This document shows positions 18,383-27,401 of a stretch of 64,000 nt of DNA, piece after piece. The position numbers and the translations under genes are program-made. Every line of letters starts with the position of its first letter. Position 1 is the first letter of the stretch. Location: NCBI RefSeq assembly GCF_002321025.1, contig NZ_DCLL01000014.1:1-64000 (forward strand). Reading direction: 5' to 3'. Below the pieces are notes generated by a model. It was not told where the DNA came from and searched no databases. It was given only the letters and a program-made list of their open reading frames with translations. The stretch comes from Acinetobacter lwoffii. GTDB taxonomy: Bacteria; Pseudomonadota; Gammaproteobacteria; Pseudomonadales; Moraxellaceae.

Positions 18383-18411
18383 GGCTTACTCGGTTTCGAG
18401 TAGGCCCTTTT
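18383..18411 (+). terminator. Terminator of osmC-ycaO gene
   Basis: Stem GGCTTACTCG / CGAGTAGGCC with loop GTTT (one G-U pair), then C plus five T residues. Confidence 0.85.
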
Positions 18412-18438
18412 TATCTCTGACCTTATATGCGATCTTTT

Positions 18439-18500
18439 CTATTTTTCTATTTTTCTATTTTTCTATTTTTCTATTTTTCTATTTTTCTATTTTTCTATTT
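18439..18500. repeat. 8-bp tandem repeat, CTATTTTT x 7.75
   Basis: Seven full copies of CTATTTTT plus CTATTT, without interruption, in the convergent intergenic gap after the ycaO terminator. Such a tract can slip during replication. Here it touches no promoter, so it is probably neutral. Confidence 0.95.
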
Positions 18501-18637
18501 GAAAATTTATTAATCCCAGCTCCCGAGGGAACTGGAATTACCTAAAAAATTAAAGTGAAGTGTTAATACTAACTGCTTCAAGATTGGGTATGTGAATGTG
18601 AGAAATGAATGTATTTTTCTCATTCACAAGAATTACC

Positions 18638-20350
18638 TTACATATTCGGGTAATTCGGACCACCACCACCTTCCGGTGTTACCCATGTGATGTTCTGGGA
18701 CGGATCCTTGATATCACAGGTCTTGCAGTGCACACAGTTGGCTGCATTGATCTGGAAGCGTTTTGAACCATCATTATTCTCCATGAGCTCATAAACACCC
18801 GCCGGGCAGTAACGCTGTGCAGGCTCATCCCATTTCGGCAGATTTACTTCCACCGGAATGGACGGATCAGTCAGTTTCAAATGTGCTGGCTGGTTCTCTT
18901 CATGCACGGTATTCGATACAAACACCGAAGACAGACGGTCAAAGGTCAGCTTACCATCCGGTTTTGGATAGTTCGGCTTGAAATTTTCAGCGGCCTGGGT
19001 TTTCAACGCAGTATGATCCTGAACCAGATCGTGCAGGGTGAACGGAACTTTAAACACGTTCTGGTCGATAAAGTTAAAGGCACCACCGATCCATTGACCG
19101 AATTTGTGCATTGCCGGGCCAAAGTTACGCGAGTTGTATAACTCTTCTTTTAACCAGCTGTTGTTGAACTTGTCGGTATATGCGGTGAGTTCTTTCACAA
19201 AGAAATCTTCGCCCTCTATAACACGCGCCACCGCCAGATCACCGCCTTTTTCTACACCAGCAGCAATCGCTTCAAACACCGCTTCACCGCAGAGCATGCC
19301 GGATTTCATCGCCGTATGAGAACCCTTGATCTTGGCAAAGTTCAGGAAGCCGGCATCATCCCCAATTAACGAGCCACCCGGGAAAGTGAATTTTGGTAAT
19401 GAGTTAAAGCCACCTTTGGTCACAGCACGCGCACCATAAGAAATACGCTTACCACCTTCCAGATATTGCTTAATTAATGGATGGGTTTTCCAGCGCTGCA
19501 TTTCCATAAATGGATACATATGCGGGTTGGTATAAGACAGATCCACGATCATGCCCAGGGTCACCTGGTTGTTCTCGGCATGGTACAGCCACCAGCCGCC
19601 TGAAGAACCGGTTTCAGAAAGCGGCCAGCCGGCACCGTGCATCACCAGACCGGGTTTGTGCTTGGCAGGATCGATTTCCCAGAGTTCCTTAATGCCGATA
19701 CCATAATGTTGTGGATCCGCATCCTTGTCCAGGTTAAATTTCTGGATTAAACGCTTACCGAGATGACCACGGCAGCCTTCAGCAAAAATCGTGTATTTGG
19801 CATGCAGTTCATAACCCGGGGTAAAGTTATGCGTTGGTTCGCCATCTTTACCAATGCCCATGTCACCGGTTTGGATGCCTTTGACTGTGCCATCGGCATG
19901 ATACAGAATTTCCGAGGCTGCAAAGCCTGGGAAGATCGATACTTCCAGTTCTTCGGCTTTCTGGCCTAACCAGCGCACCACGTTGCCAAGCGAGATGACA
20001 TAGTTGCCATCATTATGCATGGTTTTAGGCACCATCCAGTGCGGTGCTTCCTGTGATTTTTCATCTGACAGCAGGAAGAAGGTTTTATCTTCGGTCACCG
20101 GGACATTCAGCGGGGCGCCCTGTTCTTTCCAGTCGGGGAACAGCTCGTTCATGGCACGTGGTTCAAGCACAGCACCAGACAGAATATGTGCACCGACTTC
20201 GGAGCCTTTTTCTACGACACAAACGGACAAATCGTTTAAGTTGTTTTCAATTGCAAGTTGACGGATTTTGATCGCAGCAGAAAGACCCGCAGGGCCTGCG
20301 CCTACGATGACGACGTCAAACTCCATCGATTCTCTTGTTATATCTTCCAT
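18638..20350 (-). CDS. ETF-ubiquinone oxidoreductase
   Basis: Passes electrons from reduced electron-transfer flavoprotein to ubiquinone, draining acyl-CoA dehydrogenases. The 570-aa protein starts with an FAD site (VVIVGAGPAGLSAAI, about residues 13-27). It ends with a 4Fe-4S domain: CPAGVYE, CVHCKTCDIKDPSQNITWV and terminal GGGGPNYPNM are hallmark sequences. At least five acyl-CoA dehydrogenase-type genes in the window could feed it. A 17-bp operator shared with the dicarboxylate genes sits 13 nt upstream of the ATG, suggesting co-regulation with that pathway. Confidence 0.95.
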   Translation of the reverse strand: MEDITRESMEFDVVIVGAGPAGLSAAIKIRQLAIENNLNDLSVCVVEKGSEVGAHILSGAVLEPRAMNELFPDWKEQGAPLNVPVTEDKTFFLLSDEKSQEAPHWMVPKTMHNDGNYVISLGNVVRWLGQKAEELEVSIFPGFAASEILYHADGTVKGIQTGDMGIGKDGEPTHNFTPGYELHAKYTIFAEGCRGHLGKRLIQKFNLDKDADPQHYGIGIKELWEIDPAKHKPGLVMHGAGWPLSETGSSGGWWLYHAENNQVTLGMIVDLSYTNPHMYPFMEMQRWKTHPLIKQYLEGGKRISYGARAVTKGGFNSLPKFTFPGGSLIGDDAGFLNFAKIKGSHTAMKSGMLCGEAVFEAIAAGVEKGGDLAVARVIEGEDFFVKELTAYTDKFNNSWLKEELYNSRNFGPAMHKFGQWIGGAFNFIDQNVFKVPFTLHDLVQDHTALKTQAAENFKPNYPKPDGKLTFDRLSSVFVSNTVHEENQPAHLKLTDPSIPVEVNLPKWDEPAQRYCPAGVYELMENNDGSKRFQINAANCVHCKTCDIKDPSQNITWVTPEGGGGPNYPNM

Positions 20351-20363
20351 AATATAAAATCCA

Positions 20364-20380
20364 ATTTCGCTATACGATAT
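20364..20380 (-). promoter_or_regulatory. Shared 17-bp operator, ETF-QO site
   Basis: ATTTCGCTATACGATAT (plus strand) matches the window-wide palindrome ATTTCGTAWTACGAAAT imperfectly. On the minus strand a TATAAA-like -10 lies just upstream, so the site would overlap the transcription start. Confidence 0.6.
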
Positions 20381-20540
20381 TTATAGCATTATCTAAATCG
20401 GTTATGAAGCTTATTTTTGATCTTTTTATTTGAAATAGGACTTTATCTTTTTTAAATCTTATCTATTTCGCAGCATTAAAAAGGTTTGCTGAGAATTCTG
20501 GATAAAGGAAGAAGATGTGTAGATTGGGTATTCAATAAAA

Positions 20541-20561
20541 AGAGCGACTTAATGTCGCTCT
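20541..20561 (-). terminator. Terminator of iclR-family gene
   Basis: Stem AGAGCGAC / GTCGCTCT with a 5-nt loop. The minus-strand 3' side runs into TTTTTATTG. Confidence 0.85.
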
Positions 20562-20576
20562 GATAATTAATTTTTT

Positions 20577-21413
20577 TTATATGTTATTGAGATTCATTGC
20601 AATATTATTCACCATGTGAATCAGACGCGGTCCAATTTCATTTTCCAGTTTTTCCTGATTTAACAGGTAACTTGGGGCACCACAGTTAAACGTTAATATC
20701 CCATGTTTGGGGTGAACCAACGGAACTGCCACGGAATTCACATCTTTTGCCCAGTCACCTAAAGACAGACAATAGCCATAATCCTGATAATCACGGATTG
20801 CACGTTCCAGATTACGCTTGATGGTTGGCCATTGATCTTCGTTTCTTTTCTTGATCGCGTCAAATAAATATTCGCGTTCCTTTACATCCATCGCTGCCAG
20901 ACAGGCACGTCCCATGGCACTGCTATGAATCGGTAAAGTCGAACCGACAGGGCGGCGCATGGTTAGCGTCGATTCTGTATGTACCACTTCCAGATAAATC
21001 ATGCTCAAACGGTCACGGGTAGCCATTGCCACAGGGGCTTGGGAATAACGGGACATTTCTTCCATAAACGGATAAGCCTGAGTCCGCGCAGAAATATTAC
21101 TCAAAGCTGCATAACCCAAAGCCAATACGCCAACATCCAACAGATATTTCGTGGTATTCGGTAGTTGTTTTAAATAACCTAAAGAAACCAGGGTGCTGGT
21201 AATACGGGCCACAGTTGGCTTGGGTAAGTTGGTTAATTGTGCAATTTCCTGATTGCCAAGCAATTGATTGGTCGCTGAAAAGCAACGTAAGATTTCCAAT
21301 CCACGCGCAATAGACGCAATAAATTGAGGATTATTTTCTCTATGAATATGTGAAATCGGATCTAAACGGATTTCATCAAAGTTGGGAATTTCACCAGTTT
21401 TATTTTTTGTCAT
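20577..21413 (-). CDS. IclR-family regulator of dicarboxylate genes
   Basis: A 278-aa regulator. The N-terminal winged helix is at about 30-95 (FIASIARGLEILRCF, then LPKPTVARITSTLVSLGYL). The C-terminal ligand-binding domain includes VGSTLPIHSSAMGRACLAAM and a conserved late cysteine region (GILTFNCGAPS). IclR proteins in Acinetobacter (PobR, PcaU) sense aromatic acids. This one is divergent from dcaA, and its own promoter carries a copy of the 17-bp palindrome. I infer it binds all nine sites. Whether it represses or activates, and its ligand (perhaps a dicarboxylate or its CoA ester), cannot be told from sequence. Confidence 0.9.
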   Translation of the reverse strand: MTKNKTGEIPNFDEIRLDPISHIHRENNPQFIASIARGLEILRCFSATNQLLGNQEIAQLTNLPKPTVARITSTLVSLGYLKQLPNTTKYLLDVGVLALGYAALSNISARTQAYPFMEEMSRYSQAPVAMATRDRLSMIYLEVVHTESTLTMRRPVGSTLPIHSSAMGRACLAAMDVKEREYLFDAIKKRNEDQWPTIKRNLERAIRDYQDYGYCLSLGDWAKDVNSVAVPLVHPKHGILTFNCGAPSYLLNQEKLENEIGPRLIHMVNNIAMNLNNI

Positions 21414-21458
21414 GGTCAGGGCAATTAAAGTTAAATTAATGAATATGATAGCAACATA

Positions 21459-21475
21459 ATTTCACGATACAAAAT
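21459..21475 (-). promoter_or_regulatory. Shared 17-bp operator, regulator site
   Basis: Minus strand ATTTTGTATCGTGAAAT, 45 bp upstream of the IclR-family start. It is nearly identical to the site at 21725, suggesting autoregulation. Confidence 0.7.
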
Positions 21476-21724
21476 AAAACACTTCTACAAAAGATAAAAT
21501 ATAAGAAAAAGTGCCGAAATTATTTGTGGTCGAAAAGAATCCTGTTACCCAACTTTGAAGACAATATAAAATCATCTAGTTTTTTAGGTTTAACACGTAG
21601 CCAATATATTTAAAAAGTTTCGATTTCTCCGAAAGAGTCAGTGATCGATAAATATTACAGCAAGAAAAAAGGTTTAATTATCTATTCAAAAAAACTGATA
21701 AATAGAATAATCACTCATCAAAAT

Positions 21725-21741
21725 ATTTCGTATCGTGAAAT
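21725..21741. promoter_or_regulatory. Shared 17-bp operator, distal dcaA site
   Basis: ATTTCGTATCGTGAAAT in the middle of the iclR-dcaA intergenic region. It is one of three copies in this 500-bp gap. Confidence 0.75.
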
Positions 21742-21850
21742 TAAATATTAAACACAAATCAACTGGAATACCAGAAAAATTTCATTTTTTAGTTAAAATA
21801 TAAAATTTTTAATAATTTCACTTGCTCAAAATGATTTTATATGATTATTT

Positions 21851-21867
21851 ATTTCGTAATACGAAAC
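21851..21867 (+). promoter_or_regulatory. Shared 17-bp operator, proximal dcaA site
   Basis: ATTTCGTAATACGAAAC is the best match to the palindrome; only the last base breaks symmetry. It lies 49 bp before the dcaA start. Confidence 0.8.
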
Positions 21868-21916
21868 AAAAATAAGGGTAAAGGAATTTACCTAAATTAT
21901 ATCCATGGAGATTCAT

Positions 21917-23071
21917 ATGATTCGTGATCCGGAAATGCTAGACCAACTTCTGTCAACGATTCGCGATTTTGTAAAAAATGAACTGGTGCCTCTTGAGCAT
22001 GAAGTAGAAGAGAACAACGCCATTCCTGAACATATTGTGGAACAGATGAAAGAGCTGGGCTTGTTTGGCCTGACGATTCCAGAAGAATATGGTGGTTTAG
22101 GCATTACCATGGAAGAAGAAATTCTGGTCGCGATGGAGTTAGGTCATACATCAGCTGCATTCCGCTCTTTAATTGGTACTAACAACGGCATTGGCTCAAG
22201 TGGCATCATTATCGACGGTACAGAAGAACAAAAACAGAAATATTTACCGCGTTATGCAACGGGCGAAATTATTGGTTCATTCTGTTTGACCGAACCGGAT
22301 TCCGGCTCAGACGCTGCTGCTTTAAAAACCAGTGCAGTCAAAGACGGCGATTATTATATTTTAAACGGAACTAAACGCTTTATCACCAATGCACCACGTG
22401 CCACGACATTTACCGTGATGGCACGTACCAATCAAGAGATTAAAGGTGCGAGCGGTATTTCAGCATTTCTAGTCGAAGCAGGCACACTTGGTTTAAGCCT
22501 AGGTAAAATTGACAAGAAAATGGGCCAACATGGTTCCTATACCTGTGATGTAATTTTTGATAACTGTAAAGTGCATAAAGATCAGCTGATTGGCGGTGTA
22601 GAAGGGATTGGCTTCAAAACAGCAATGCGCGTTCTAGATAAGGGCCGTCTGCACATTGCCGGTTATAGCGTCGGCATGGCAGAGCGTATGCTGGAAGATG
22701 CACTTAACTATGCAGTGGAACGCAAACAGTTTGGCCAGCCCATTGCGAATTTCCAGCTAATCCAAGGTATGTTGGCAGACTCCAAAGCCGAGATTTATGC
22801 AGCCAAATGTATGGTGCTGGATGCTGCGCGTCTACGTGATGCTGGCCAAAATGTTACGACTGAAGCCTCTTGTGCCAAAATGTTTGCAACTGAAATGTGT
22901 GGTCGAGTTGCTGATCGCTGTTTGCAGATTCATGGTGGAGCGGGTTATATCAGTGAATATTCAATTGAACGTTTCTACCGTGATGTGCGTCTGTTCCGTT
23001 TATATGAAGGAACCACACAAATCCAGCAAATTATTATTGCGCGTGAAATGATTAAACAAGCAACCGCCTAA
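21917..23071 (+). CDS. dcaA: Acyl-CoA dehydrogenase, dicarboxylate type
   Basis: FAD enzyme introducing the alpha,beta double bond, probably into dicarboxylyl-CoA such as adipyl-CoA. The 384-aa protein has the full acyl-CoA dehydrogenase fold with FAD motifs (CLTEPDSGSDAAALKT; FITNAPRA) and catalytic Glu364 in YEGTTQIQQ. I start at ATG 21917 because GGAG precedes it; an earlier in-frame ATG at 21905 has no close ribosome site. It is divergent from the IclR gene, preceded by two operators, and followed 31 nt later by glutaryl-CoA dehydrogenase. The dca name rests on similarity and context with the Acinetobacter ADP1 dca genes. Confidence 0.85.
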   Translation: MIRDPEMLDQLLSTIRDFVKNELVPLEHEVEENNAIPEHIVEQMKELGLFGLTIPEEYGGLGITMEEEILVAMELGHTSAAFRSLIGTNNGIGSSGIIIDGTEEQKQKYLPRYATGEIIGSFCLTEPDSGSDAAALKTSAVKDGDYYILNGTKRFITNAPRATTFTVMARTNQEIKGASGISAFLVEAGTLGLSLGKIDKKMGQHGSYTCDVIFDNCKVHKDQLIGGVEGIGFKTAMRVLDKGRLHIAGYSVGMAERMLEDALNYAVERKQFGQPIANFQLIQGMLADSKAEIYAAKCMVLDAARLRDAGQNVTTEASCAKMFATEMCGRVADRCLQIHGGAGYISEYSIERFYRDVRLFRLYEGTTQIQQIIIAREMIKQATA

Positions 23072-23102
23072 TCTCATAATTTTAAAATAAGGAAATATTA
23101 AA

Positions 23103-24302
23103 ATGACGACAAAAATTAGATTTGATTGGCAAGACCCGTTTTTAATAGAACAGCAACTGACATCAGAAGAGCGCATGATTCGCGATGCAGCGGCAGCGTA
23201 CTGTCAAGACAAACTGATGCCGCGTGTACTGGAACAGTTCCGTCATGAAAAAACCGATCCGGCTATTTTCCGTGAAATGGGAGAACTGGGTTTACTCGGT
23301 CCAACCATTCCGGAACAGTACGGCGGTGCAGGTTTAAATTATGTCAGTTATGGTCTGATTGCTCGTGAAGTTGAACGTGTCGATTCAGGTTACCGTTCAA
23401 TGGCCAGCGTACAAAGCTCTCTGGTGATGGTACCCATTAATGAATTTGGTTCTGAAGAGCAAAAGCAGAAGTATTTACCAAAATTAGCAACCGGTGAATA
23501 TATTGGTTGCTTCGGCTTGACCGAGCCGGATCATGGTTCGGATCCGGGCAGCATGATTAGCCGTGCTAAAAAAGTCGAGGGTGGTTACCGTTTAACTGGC
23601 GCAAAAATGTGGATTACCAATAGTCCGATTGCCGATGTATTTGTAGTTTGGGCCAAAGAAGTTTCTGCCGAAGGTAATATCGGTGACATTCGTGGCTTTA
23701 TTTTAGAAAAAGGCTGGGAAGGGCTTTCTGCTCCAACGATTCACGGCAAGGTGGGTCTACGTGCCTCAATCACCGGTGAAATTGTAATGGATAACGTCTT
23801 TGTTCCAGAAGAAAATGCATTTCCGGAAGTTCGCGGTTTAAAAGGGCCTTTTACCTGCTTGAATAGTGCACGTTACGGGATTGCCTGGGGTGCCATGGGA
23901 GCTGCAGAGTTCTGCTGGCATACCGCACATCAATACACCATGGACCGTAAACAGTTTGGTCGACCACTCGCTGCGAATCAGCTGATCCAGAAGAAACTGG
24001 CAGATATGCAAACTGAAATTGCACTCGGTTTGCAGGTGGCTTTACGTTTTGGCCGCATGAAGGATGAAGGCATTGCTTCAGTTGAAGGTACATCACTGAT
24101 CAAGCGCAACAACTGCGGCAAGGCACTGGATATTGCCCGTTTGGCCCGTGACATGATGGGTGGAAATGGCATTAGCGATGAATTCGGTGTAGCCCGTCAT
24201 CTGGTTAATCTGGAAGTGGTAAATACCTATGAAGGTACCCATGATGTACATGCCCTGATTTTAGGTCGTGCACAAACCGGAATTGCAGCCTTTTGCAACT
24301 AA
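23103..24302 (+). CDS. gcdH: Glutaryl-CoA dehydrogenase
   Basis: Oxidises and decarboxylates glutaryl-CoA to crotonyl-CoA. The 399-aa protein has the diagnostic substrate-carboxylate arginine Arg98 in GYRSMASVQSSLVM and catalytic Glu377 in NTYEGTHDVHALILGRA. It lies 31 nt after dcaA with its own AAGGAAATATT ribosome site, so the two are probably co-transcribed, and a hairpin terminator follows. Its presence extends the pathway from even-chain dicarboxylates to glutarate and odd-chain ones such as pimelate. Electrons should go to ETF and then ETF-QO. Confidence 0.95.
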   Translation: MTTKIRFDWQDPFLIEQQLTSEERMIRDAAAAYCQDKLMPRVLEQFRHEKTDPAIFREMGELGLLGPTIPEQYGGAGLNYVSYGLIAREVERVDSGYRSMASVQSSLVMVPINEFGSEEQKQKYLPKLATGEYIGCFGLTEPDHGSDPGSMISRAKKVEGGYRLTGAKMWITNSPIADVFVVWAKEVSAEGNIGDIRGFILEKGWEGLSAPTIHGKVGLRASITGEIVMDNVFVPEENAFPEVRGLKGPFTCLNSARYGIAWGAMGAAEFCWHTAHQYTMDRKQFGRPLAANQLIQKKLADMQTEIALGLQVALRFGRMKDEGIASVEGTSLIKRNNCGKALDIARLARDMMGGNGISDEFGVARHLVNLEVVNTYEGTHDVHALILGRAQTGIAAFCN

Positions 24303-24317
24303 ACCTGACATCAACTT

Positions 24318-24344
24318 CTAGCCAGCATTGCTGGCTAGATTGTT
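24318..24344 (+). terminator. Terminator after gcdH
   Basis: Perfect 9-bp stem CTAGCCAGC / GCTGGCTAG with loop ATT, followed by ATTGTTTT. Confidence 0.85.
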
Positions 24345-24481
24345 TTACGGGTTTAAGAATTGTGCTTAATCACATCATTCAATGTATTGCTACGTGATTT
24401 CTGCAGAGAAAATTTATCAAGAACTTTGAAAATCATTTTATACCACCTTGCTAAAGCGTGGTAATGATCAGCGAATATTCT

Positions 24482-24511
24482 ATATTTCACCTAAATAATT
24501 AAGTGAAATAT
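24482..24511 (+). promoter_or_regulatory. Spaced inverted repeat upstream of dcaK-like gene
   Basis: Arms ATATTTCAC / GTGAAATAT are 12 nt apart (21 bp centre to centre, two helical turns). The half-site ATTTCAC equals one arm of the operator at 21459, so this may be a stretched version of the same site. Confidence 0.5.
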
Positions 24512-24556
24512 GCGTTTTAAAAAGGCACAGGAGTGCCGAAAAGTAGAAAGAGCATT

Positions 24557-25837
24557 ATGGATACGATCAGTTCACAACAACACCCAGTGGAAGGTGGAAA
24601 CGAACCCAAGCAAAGAGTCTGGATTCTGGCCTTTATCTTCTCATTTTTAGCATTATTGGTTGATGGTGCTGATATTGCGTTATTAGCCTACAGTCTGACC
24701 AGTCTGAAACAAGAGTTTTCATTAAGTAATATGCAGGCCGGTGCCTTAGGGAGCTGGACGCTTGCAGGCATGGCTATCGGCGGTTTTTTTGGTGGCTGGG
24801 CATGTGACCGTTTTGGCCGGGTTCGTGTGATCGTCATTGCCATTGCATTATTTTCTTCATTAACTTTCTGGTTGGGATTCGTGGAAAGTTATGATCAGTT
24901 CAAATGGCTGCGCTTTACGTCTGCGATTGGACTAGGTGCTCTATATATTGCCTGTAATACACTCATGGCAGAGTATGTACCCACCAAATATCGCTCTACA
25001 GTATTGGCAACGCTCATGACTGGCTGGACTTTAGGCTCGGTGGTCGCAACTGTTCTGGCTGGATGGCTGTTGCCTGAATTTGGCTGGCGATACCTCTATT
25101 ATATTGCCATTATTCCAATTGTACTGGCCTTCGCGATGTACTTCTTGGTGCCTGAACCGAAAGCCTGGTTAGATGCGCGTCAAGCACGCCTGGATGCAAA
25201 AGCCAGTGGCATTGTGCAGGAAAAGCCCAAGAACACTTTCAAAATGATTTTTGAAGATGCACTCAGCCGTCGCATGTTTATCCTCTGGTCCTTCAGTACC
25301 GCATTTTTACAGTTTGGCTATTATGGAGTCAGCAACTGGCTACCGGCCTATTTAGAGACTGATCTGGGAATCAAGTTTAAAGAAATGACCATGTATATGA
25401 TCGGAACTTTTCTGATCATGATGTGTACCAAAGTCATTGCCGGTTTTATCGCTGACCGGATTGGCCGCCGTGCGGTATTTGCTTTCGGTACCATGGGTAC
25501 TGCGATTTTTATCCCTGTGATTGTCTTTGGTAATACGCCAGATAACATTCTCTGGCTGATGTTATTTTTCGGCTTTCTCTATGGTATTCCATACGGTATT
25601 AATGCGACTTACATGACAGAAAGCTTCTCCACCAAAGTACGTGGAACAGCAGTAGGTGGGGCATATAACGTGGGCCGACTGGGTGCGGTGTTTGCACCTC
25701 TTACCATTGGCTATTTTGCTCAAGGAGGCTCAATTGGTACCGGCTTACTGATTATGGGCATTGCCTATTTTCTTTGCGGCCTGATACCCGCTTTCTTTAT
25801 TAAAGACCGCTTATTTGATCCACAAAAGGCAGATTAA
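24557..25837 (+). CDS. dcaK: AAHS-family MFS acid:proton symporter (DcaK-like)
   Basis: A 12-helix major facilitator of the aromatic acid:H+ symporter family. The membrane-1 motif LLVDGADIALLAYSLTSL and loop GGWACDRFGRVRVI are typical. It probably imports dicarboxylates. The ATG at 24557 is preferred; a GTG at 24533 abuts its only ribosome-like sequence. It is followed 40 nt later by the CoA-transferase genes, so uptake and activation are likely one operon. Two close paralogues are at 32840 and 50473; the exact substrate is uncertain. Confidence 0.88.
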   Translation: MDTISSQQHPVEGGNEPKQRVWILAFIFSFLALLVDGADIALLAYSLTSLKQEFSLSNMQAGALGSWTLAGMAIGGFFGGWACDRFGRVRVIVIAIALFSSLTFWLGFVESYDQFKWLRFTSAIGLGALYIACNTLMAEYVPTKYRSTVLATLMTGWTLGSVVATVLAGWLLPEFGWRYLYYIAIIPIVLAFAMYFLVPEPKAWLDARQARLDAKASGIVQEKPKNTFKMIFEDALSRRMFILWSFSTAFLQFGYYGVSNWLPAYLETDLGIKFKEMTMYMIGTFLIMMCTKVIAGFIADRIGRRAVFAFGTMGTAIFIPVIVFGNTPDNILWLMLFFGFLYGIPYGINATYMTESFSTKVRGTAVGGAYNVGRLGAVFAPLTIGYFAQGGSIGTGLLIMGIAYFLCGLIPAFFIKDRLFDPQKAD

Positions 25838-25877
25838 TCTGCACTCGTAATATAGATAGAACATGCTAGGAAGCAAT

Positions 25878-26549
25878 ATGATGAATAAAATCACGCAGGA
25901 TATCGAGACGGTACTTAAGCAAATTCCTGATGGTGCACACATTATGACCAGTGGTTTTGGCCTGGCAGGTCAGCCGGTAGAATTAATCGAAGCATTAATT
26001 GACTTTGGTCCTAGAGACTTAACCATTATTAACAACAATGCAGCTTCTGGAGATCGTGGTCTAACCAATCTGCTGTTGTCTGGACTGGTTAAAAAAATGA
26101 TCTGTTCATTTCCACGGGCCAATAACTCAACCGTCTTTGAAGATCTGTATAAAGCCGGAAAAGTTGAACTGGAACTGGTACCGCAAGGTAATCTGGCCTG
26201 CCGTATTCAGGCAGCGGGTGCAGGCTTAGGAGCTGTTTTTACTCCAACCGGTTTTGGTACCAAAATTGCTGAAGGTAAAGAAACCCGAAATATCAATGGA
26301 AAAGATTATGTGCTCGAATATCCGATTCACGCTGATTATGCCTTTGTGTATGCCAATCAGGCAGATCAGTGGGGCAACTTAACCTACCGTAAGGCAGCAC
26401 GGAATTTTGGTCCGATCATGGCCAAAGCAGCAAAAACCACCATTGCTCAAGTTCATCAGATTGTGGAATTGGGAGAGCTTGATCCAGAGATCATCGTAAC
26501 ACCAGGAATTTTTGTACAGCATGTGGTCAAGGTTGGAGATATTAAATGA
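25878..26549 (+). CDS. dcaI: CoA-transferase subunit A (dicarboxylate)
   Basis: Alpha subunit of a class I CoA-transferase that would move CoA from succinyl-CoA to a dicarboxylate such as adipate. The 223-aa protein resembles PcaI/ScoA: GAHIMTSGFGLAGQPVELIEAL, NNAASGDRGLTNLL and GAVFTPTGFGTKIAEGKE. ATG 25878 is chosen because AGGAAG precedes it. The stop overlaps the start of subunit B (ATGATG at 26546), typical of translational coupling. Context favours DcaI over 3-oxoadipate-specific PcaI, but sequence alone cannot settle it. Confidence 0.85.
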   Translation: MMNKITQDIETVLKQIPDGAHIMTSGFGLAGQPVELIEALIDFGPRDLTIINNNAASGDRGLTNLLLSGLVKKMICSFPRANNSTVFEDLYKAGKVELELVPQGNLACRIQAAGAGLGAVFTPTGFGTKIAEGKETRNINGKDYVLEYPIHADYAFVYANQADQWGNLTYRKAARNFGPIMAKAAKTTIAQVHQIVELGELDPEIIVTPGIFVQHVVKVGDIK

Positions 26550-27208
26550 TGAATATTCAAAAACGTAGCCGTGAACAGATTGTGGCTAAAGTTGCACAAG
26601 ACATTCCAGCTGGCTCTTTTGTGAATTTGGGTATTGGTTTACCGACACGCGTGGCTGGTTATTTAAAATCTGAACAAGGAGTAATCTTACACTCGGAAAA
26701 TGGCGTTTTAGGTTTTGCTGCATTGAATGATCCTGACCAGGCGGATGATGACCTGATTAACGCCGGCAAAGAGCTCGTAAGTATGTTGCAAGGTGGCAGT
26801 TTTATGAATTCTGCCGACTCTTTCGATATTATGCGTGGCGGGCATCTGGATATCTGTATCATGGGGGCTTTTCAGGTCGCTATTAATGGTGATCTGGCGA
26901 ACTGGCATACCGGTAATGCTGATGCTGTACCTGCTGTAGGCGGTGCGATGGATCTGGCAGTGGGTGCTCGCTGTGTCTATGTTTGCATGGAACATGTGAC
27001 CAAAAACGGTGAGGCAAAAATTGTTGAAGAACTGACTTATCCTCTAACAGGTAAACATTGTGTCAACCGTATTTATACTGATTTGTGTGTGATTGAATTA
27101 AAAGACCGACAAGCTCAGGTTATTGAAATAGTGGATGGCTTAAGCTTTGAAGAATTACAACAGCAGACAGGCTGTAAATTAGTGGACAGTCGTCAACAAG
27201 CAGCCTAA
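26546..27208 (+). CDS. dcaJ: CoA-transferase subunit B (dicarboxylate)
   Basis: Beta subunit carrying the class I CoA-transferase active-site glutamate in SENGVLG, near residue 52. GIGLPTRVAGYL and GGAMDLAVGARCVYVCMEH are family landmarks. The 220-aa length fits. It overlaps subunit A by four bases. A terminator with a UUCG loop follows, closing the dcaK-I-J unit. Confidence 0.88.
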   Translation: MMNIQKRSREQIVAKVAQDIPAGSFVNLGIGLPTRVAGYLKSEQGVILHSENGVLGFAALNDPDQADDDLINAGKELVSMLQGGSFMNSADSFDIMRGGHLDICIMGAFQVAINGDLANWHTGNADAVPAVGGAMDLAVGARCVYVCMEHVTKNGEAKIVEELTYPLTGKHCVNRIYTDLCVIELKDRQAQVIEIVDGLSFEELQQQTGCKLVDSRQQAA

Positions 27209-27252
27209 AAATAAGTCCGCAATATTCTGATTAAGTAAAAGTATAGTTTTAG

Positions 27253-27277
27253 ATCACAGCTTCGGCTGTGATTTTTA
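27253..27277 (+). terminator. Terminator after dcaJ
   Basis: Stem ATCACAGC / GCTGTGAT capped by TTCG, an extra-stable cUUCGg tetraloop, then a T-run. Confidence 0.9.
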
Positions 27278-27313
27278 AATTTTAGAATTATTATCAAATA
27301 CACGTAATATTGA

Positions 27314-27401
27314 CCGTATTTCCGTATTTCCGTATTTCCGTATTTCCGTATTTCCGTATTTCCGTATTTCCGTATTTCCGTATTTCCGTATTTCCGTATT
27401 T
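27314..27401. repeat. 8-bp tandem repeat, CCGTATTT x 11
   Basis: Eleven uninterrupted copies of CCGTATTT (88 bp). It ends 85 bp before the GGDEF/EAL gene, within or next to its promoter region. Copy-number change by slippage would shift upstream elements by 8 bp per unit. Confidence 0.95.
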
